Source of the DNA: Tritrichomonas foetus
Lineage: Eukaryota; Parabasalia; Tritrichomonadida; Tritrichomonadidae
Length of the DNA: 64,000 nt
Assembly (NCBI GenBank): GCA_001839685.1
Contig: MLAK01000569.1
Location: forward strand, 39,194 to 103,193
Reading direction: 5' to 3'
The position numbers and the translations under genes were made by a program. The notes under the pieces are model-generated. The model was not told the origin of the DNA, ran no database searches, and was given only the letters and a program-made list of their open reading frames with translations. This document shows, in pieces, positions 61,401 through 64,000 of the stretch (its first letter is position 1; the number at the start of each line of letters is the position of its first letter).

Positions 61401-62177
61401 TTACTCACGTACTGCTGGCTTTGAGACACGTCCTGAAAGTGTGATGACTTCCTTTGCTGGTTGAGCTGGTTCTGGAGCAACAACCTTGGCCTTCTTGACT
61501 GGGCGGTCGATCTTCTTCCTCTTTTCGATCTTTTCTGGTTGAAGCTTGGCCTTTCCTTTGGATGTGAAGCTGTAAGATTCCTTCTTCTTCTTTAACAACT
61601 TCTTTTCTGTCAAATCTAAGAGTGCTTTCTTTGTCATCTTCGGGATCATGGCTGGGATGACCTTGTCCATGTAGTCAACGAGGTATTGCTTGATTCTGGC
61701 GTAGCTGACCCATTGCTTATCTTCGGTTTGGAGGGCAGCGATGGCTTCTCCTGTCCATGTTTCGAACTTATTGAACTTTACAGCCTTTGGTGTAGATTCA
61801 GTCTTCTTCTTTGAGTCGGTCTTCTTCTTTGTAGCAGCCTTCTTGGTGACCTTCTTTGTTGTTGCTTTTGTGGCCTTCTTTGTTGTTGCAGCCTTCTTGG
61901 TGGTGGTCTTCTTTGTTGGCTTGGCAGCTGTTGAGGCCTTCTTTGTTGTTGTGGCCTTCTTTGTCTTGGTGGCAGCCTTGGCATCTGCCTTCTTTGTTGT
62001 GGCCTTCTTGACAACCTTCTTAACCTTCTTTCCAGACTTGGATTCTTTTGCATCGGATGATGACTTCTTAACAACCTTCTTTACGACCTTCTTCTTGCTT
62101 GGGGCCTTGGATGGGGCAGCTTTTTCTTCGGCTGGAGCAGCAGCTGGTGTTTCGACTTTCTCAGCGTTATCAGACAT
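61401..62177 (-). CDS. Linker-histone-like protein: Lys/Ala/Thr-rich arm then winged-helix domain
   Basis: 258 residues from ATG 62177 (MSDNAEKVETPA); an upstream TTG at 62213 is rejected. Residues 10-145 are an extremely basic arm of KK, AT and TTKK repeats, as in H1 tails. Residues about 148-225 form a winged-helix-like domain: FETWTGEAIAALQTED, WVSYARIKQYLVDYM, MTKKALLDLTEKKLL, and the wing YSFTSKGKAKL, comparable to the H1/H5 globular core. The short C-terminus is again basic (RKKIDRPVKKAKV). The usual H1 order is a short N-arm, globular core, then a long C-arm; here the long basic arm precedes the domain. Strong use of preferred codons (AAG, GCC, CTT) suggests high expression. Two E2F-like sites precede the start. 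TAAAA overlaps the stop. Confidence 0.7.
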   Translation of the reverse strand: MSDNAEKVETPAAAPAEEKAAPSKAPSKKKVVKKVVKKSSSDAKESKSGKKVKKVVKKATTKKADAKAATKTKKATTTKKASTAAKPTKKTTTKKAATTKKATKATTKKVTKKAATKKKTDSKKKTESTPKAVKFNKFETWTGEAIAALQTEDKQWVSYARIKQYLVDYMDKVIPAMIPKMTKKALLDLTEKKLLKKKKESYSFTSKGKAKLQPEKIEKRKKIDRPVKKAKVVAPEPAQPAKEVITLSGRVSKPAVRE

Positions 62178-62232
62178 GTTTATGTTTTGAAAAAAAAATG
62201 ATGTGAAAATCAATTCATTTTAAATTAACACC

Positions 62233-62267
62233 TTTTTGGCGCCATAATTTATATCAATTTTGGCGCC
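62233..62267. promoter_or_regulatory. Two E2F-like sites upstream of the linker-histone-like gene
   Basis: TTTTTGGCGCC (62233-62243) and TTTTGGCGCC (62258-62267) lie about 56-90 bp upstream of the ATG at 62177. Each fits the E2F/DP consensus TTTSSCGC. They stand out in a strongly AT-rich stretch, and the spacing of 24-25 bp suggests two turns of helix. Confidence 0.55.
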
Positions 62268-64000
62268 GTTTTATATCAAAAAGTCAAAACCGTTAATAAA
62301 ATTGAGAGGATGAAAATGCAATTTACGGGTATTTTCGAGTTATTTATATTTGAAAATATCTTTTTATTGAATTAATCATTTTAGTTTTATTTTGTATATA
62401 TATATATAACATTAAATTCAAGTATAAAAATACCATAAAAATTAATAATTTATTCCAATATTTCAGTATATTGTTATTTTTAGTTTCTCGGTAAATTTCA
62501 CGAATTTATGTCAAAAAAATAAACTAACTTGCTTGGCGAATTTCTTCGAGAGATTCAGGTTTTAAATCTGTTTGGCTGACATATATAGCTTCAGCGCATG
62601 GAGGGAATTCGAACGATATGCTGAATGCTGGGGATTTGTTCAAAATTCATTGAGATGAGAGGTAGAAAATATATTGTAACTTTCGCAATCAGACCATAAC
62701 CGTTAAGATTTTATTGCTGTATATTTTATCAATCATCTTTAACTTCTATTTAATATTTTTTATTCTAATAAGTAAAATTGATAATAGTTATTTACTCTAT
62801 AGATATTTATATCTTAATATAATAATTTTATTCATAATATATTAAGATAATGATATTGTAAAAACTCTTGAATTAACGATGAGCTGATCTAAGTTTTCGT
62901 ATATTCCTAAAGGTATCGTATCGATCTATCTGACTAGTAATTCATGAACCTACCGGCATGAATTACCAATTCTACAGACAGTTGAAATGATGTCATCATT
63001 TTTTCTTTTGACCACAAACCTGATTAGCATTTTTTTTTGATTTTTTTCTCTACGTTAAAAATGATCAAAATGAGGTGGATTAGGAACACAATGATATTAT
63101 TTGTTGGTATATCTTCTTGAAAAAGGATTCAAATCGAAAAAAATACTAATTATAAATATTAATTAGATATTCCATATTATATATTCTAAAACTTGTCAAG
63201 TTTCTTGTGTATATATATTTTAGATCATGAATTTAAGTAAATTACATACTCATATAATATATTATATCATTTACTAGAGGAAATCAAGAGTTTCGAAATA
63301 GTATTAAATTACATCTATAATTAGGTCAATCAAGGTGAATTCTTTTGCGGTTATTTTTTCTTTCCTGTTTTGAAGTTTTGACTCACTGTATTCATCTATG
63401 TGAAAGTCATTTGTTTCATGTTATAGTTGAATATTATATTTTAGAGATTCATAAAAAGTCAACCATCTCACATTTTTCGCAGTTGAGATATTTTATTGAA
63501 GAGCTTTCATCCTAAATCACGACTCATTAATATTTGCCCTTCAATGCAGTTCGAAATGCCTTTTCCAAAAACGAATACAGAATGAATGGTTAGAATTATT
63601 TGAGTAGTTTATAAAATATGATTTTCTTTGAAATCTATCGTTAATCATTTGATTCCGATATTGTGTTTTAAGATATGTTTTATGTTTTGGGAATTACAAA
63701 TTCATGTTCTCAATTCATCAATCAGTTCTGATCAGAATCACAGGTTTTAAGACGTATTTTTCAATATCTTATTTGTTTTTTAACCAATCAGTAGACCTAT
63801 AAGTTGTGATAATTTGCAGCTTCGCTTCAAATTATCNCAACTCAAATTTCATGAATGAGAAAACCAACGAAATCATAAATGAAAACATNAAAAANTAAAA
63901 AAATTAAATGAAAACACTAAAAATTTCGTCAAACACAAAATTTAACAATAAAAACTAACGAAATCATAATTCCAAAAATAAATAAACTTCATTTTTTAAA
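62268..64000. other. Right-edge non-coding region with a short C-terminal remnant
   Basis: Mostly broken frames. On the minus strand a 40-codon open stretch (62646-62524) has a protein-like end (EAIYVSQTDLKPESLEEIRQ, then AS and TAG), but it has a TGA before it and no start, so it is a possible gene remnant. Three undetermined bases occur at 63837, 63889 and 63895. Confidence 0.4.
63802..63842. other. 15-bp inverted repeat (hairpin) containing an undetermined base
   Basis: GTTGTGATAATTTG (63803-63816) pairs with 63828-63841, with one more A-T pair outside. The 11-base loop contains AGC/GCT that could extend the stem. The N at 63837 falls inside the stem and would be A for perfect pairing. 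Confidence 0.75.

Noticed and set aside
61741..62190. 149-codon plus-strand frame rich in Phe and Val
   Set aside because: It is the antisense shadow of the lysine/alanine-rich arm of the linker-histone-like gene.

Overview
The window reads as nuclear DNA of a parabasalid protist, most likely Tritrichomonas foetus or a close relative. The evidence is: strong AT-richness; intronless eukaryotic genes; RCC1-type and leucine-rich-repeat proteins; decayed ankyrin, BspA-like and Mutator-like sequences; a small element with Maverick-like ends; and a probable hydrogenosomal beta-barrel gene. The species is an inference. The sequence has a 395-base run of N at 27213-27607 and three single N near the right edge.

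Left part (1-15.5 kb), mostly intact housekeeping genes: a leucine-rich-repeat protein cut by the left edge (-); an ENY2/Sus1-like SAGA/TREX-2 subunit (-), divergent from an SLC35-type nucleotide-sugar transporter (+); a TOG/HEAT protein (+); an RCC1-type protein (+); ER glucosidase II alpha subunit with a KDEL tail (+); and a TRF4/Cid1-type nucleotidyltransferase (-).

Middle part (15.5-34.2 kb), a graveyard of repeats: an ankyrin-type pseudogene, a decayed transposase-like stretch, and a compact 1.29 kb element (19376-20667). That element has perfect 257-bp terminal inverted repeats and a candidate 5-bp target duplication. Two inverted copies of an unknown degenerate module flank a BRE1-like RING gene. 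Then come a small LRAT/NlpC-like gene between tandem arrays, a helical orphan protein, the assembly gap, a Mutator-like transposase pseudogene and several small remnants.

Right part (34.2-64 kb), again gene-rich: a second RCC1-type paralogue; an orphan basic protein; a 1314-residue protein that appears to be a chain of ubiquitin-like folds; a PP6/PP4-like phosphatase; a second LRAT/NlpC-like protein; a divergent pair made of a possible axonemal protein and a large adenylate-kinase-module protein; ribosomal protein eS27; a Sac1-type phosphatase; a tubby-like protein; a Tom40/VDAC-like barrel divergent from an orphan multi-pass membrane protein; and a linker-histone-like protein whose promoter carries two E2F-like sites.

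No tRNA, rRNA, CRISPR array or bacterial operon was seen. Genes are mostly separate units on both strands. Recurrent features are short divergent intergenic regions, a TTTCAAAA-like motif just before several starts, and TAAA at or overlapping many stop codons. Several long open frames begin at TTG, GTG or ATT; for these the first plausible ATG is given as the start.
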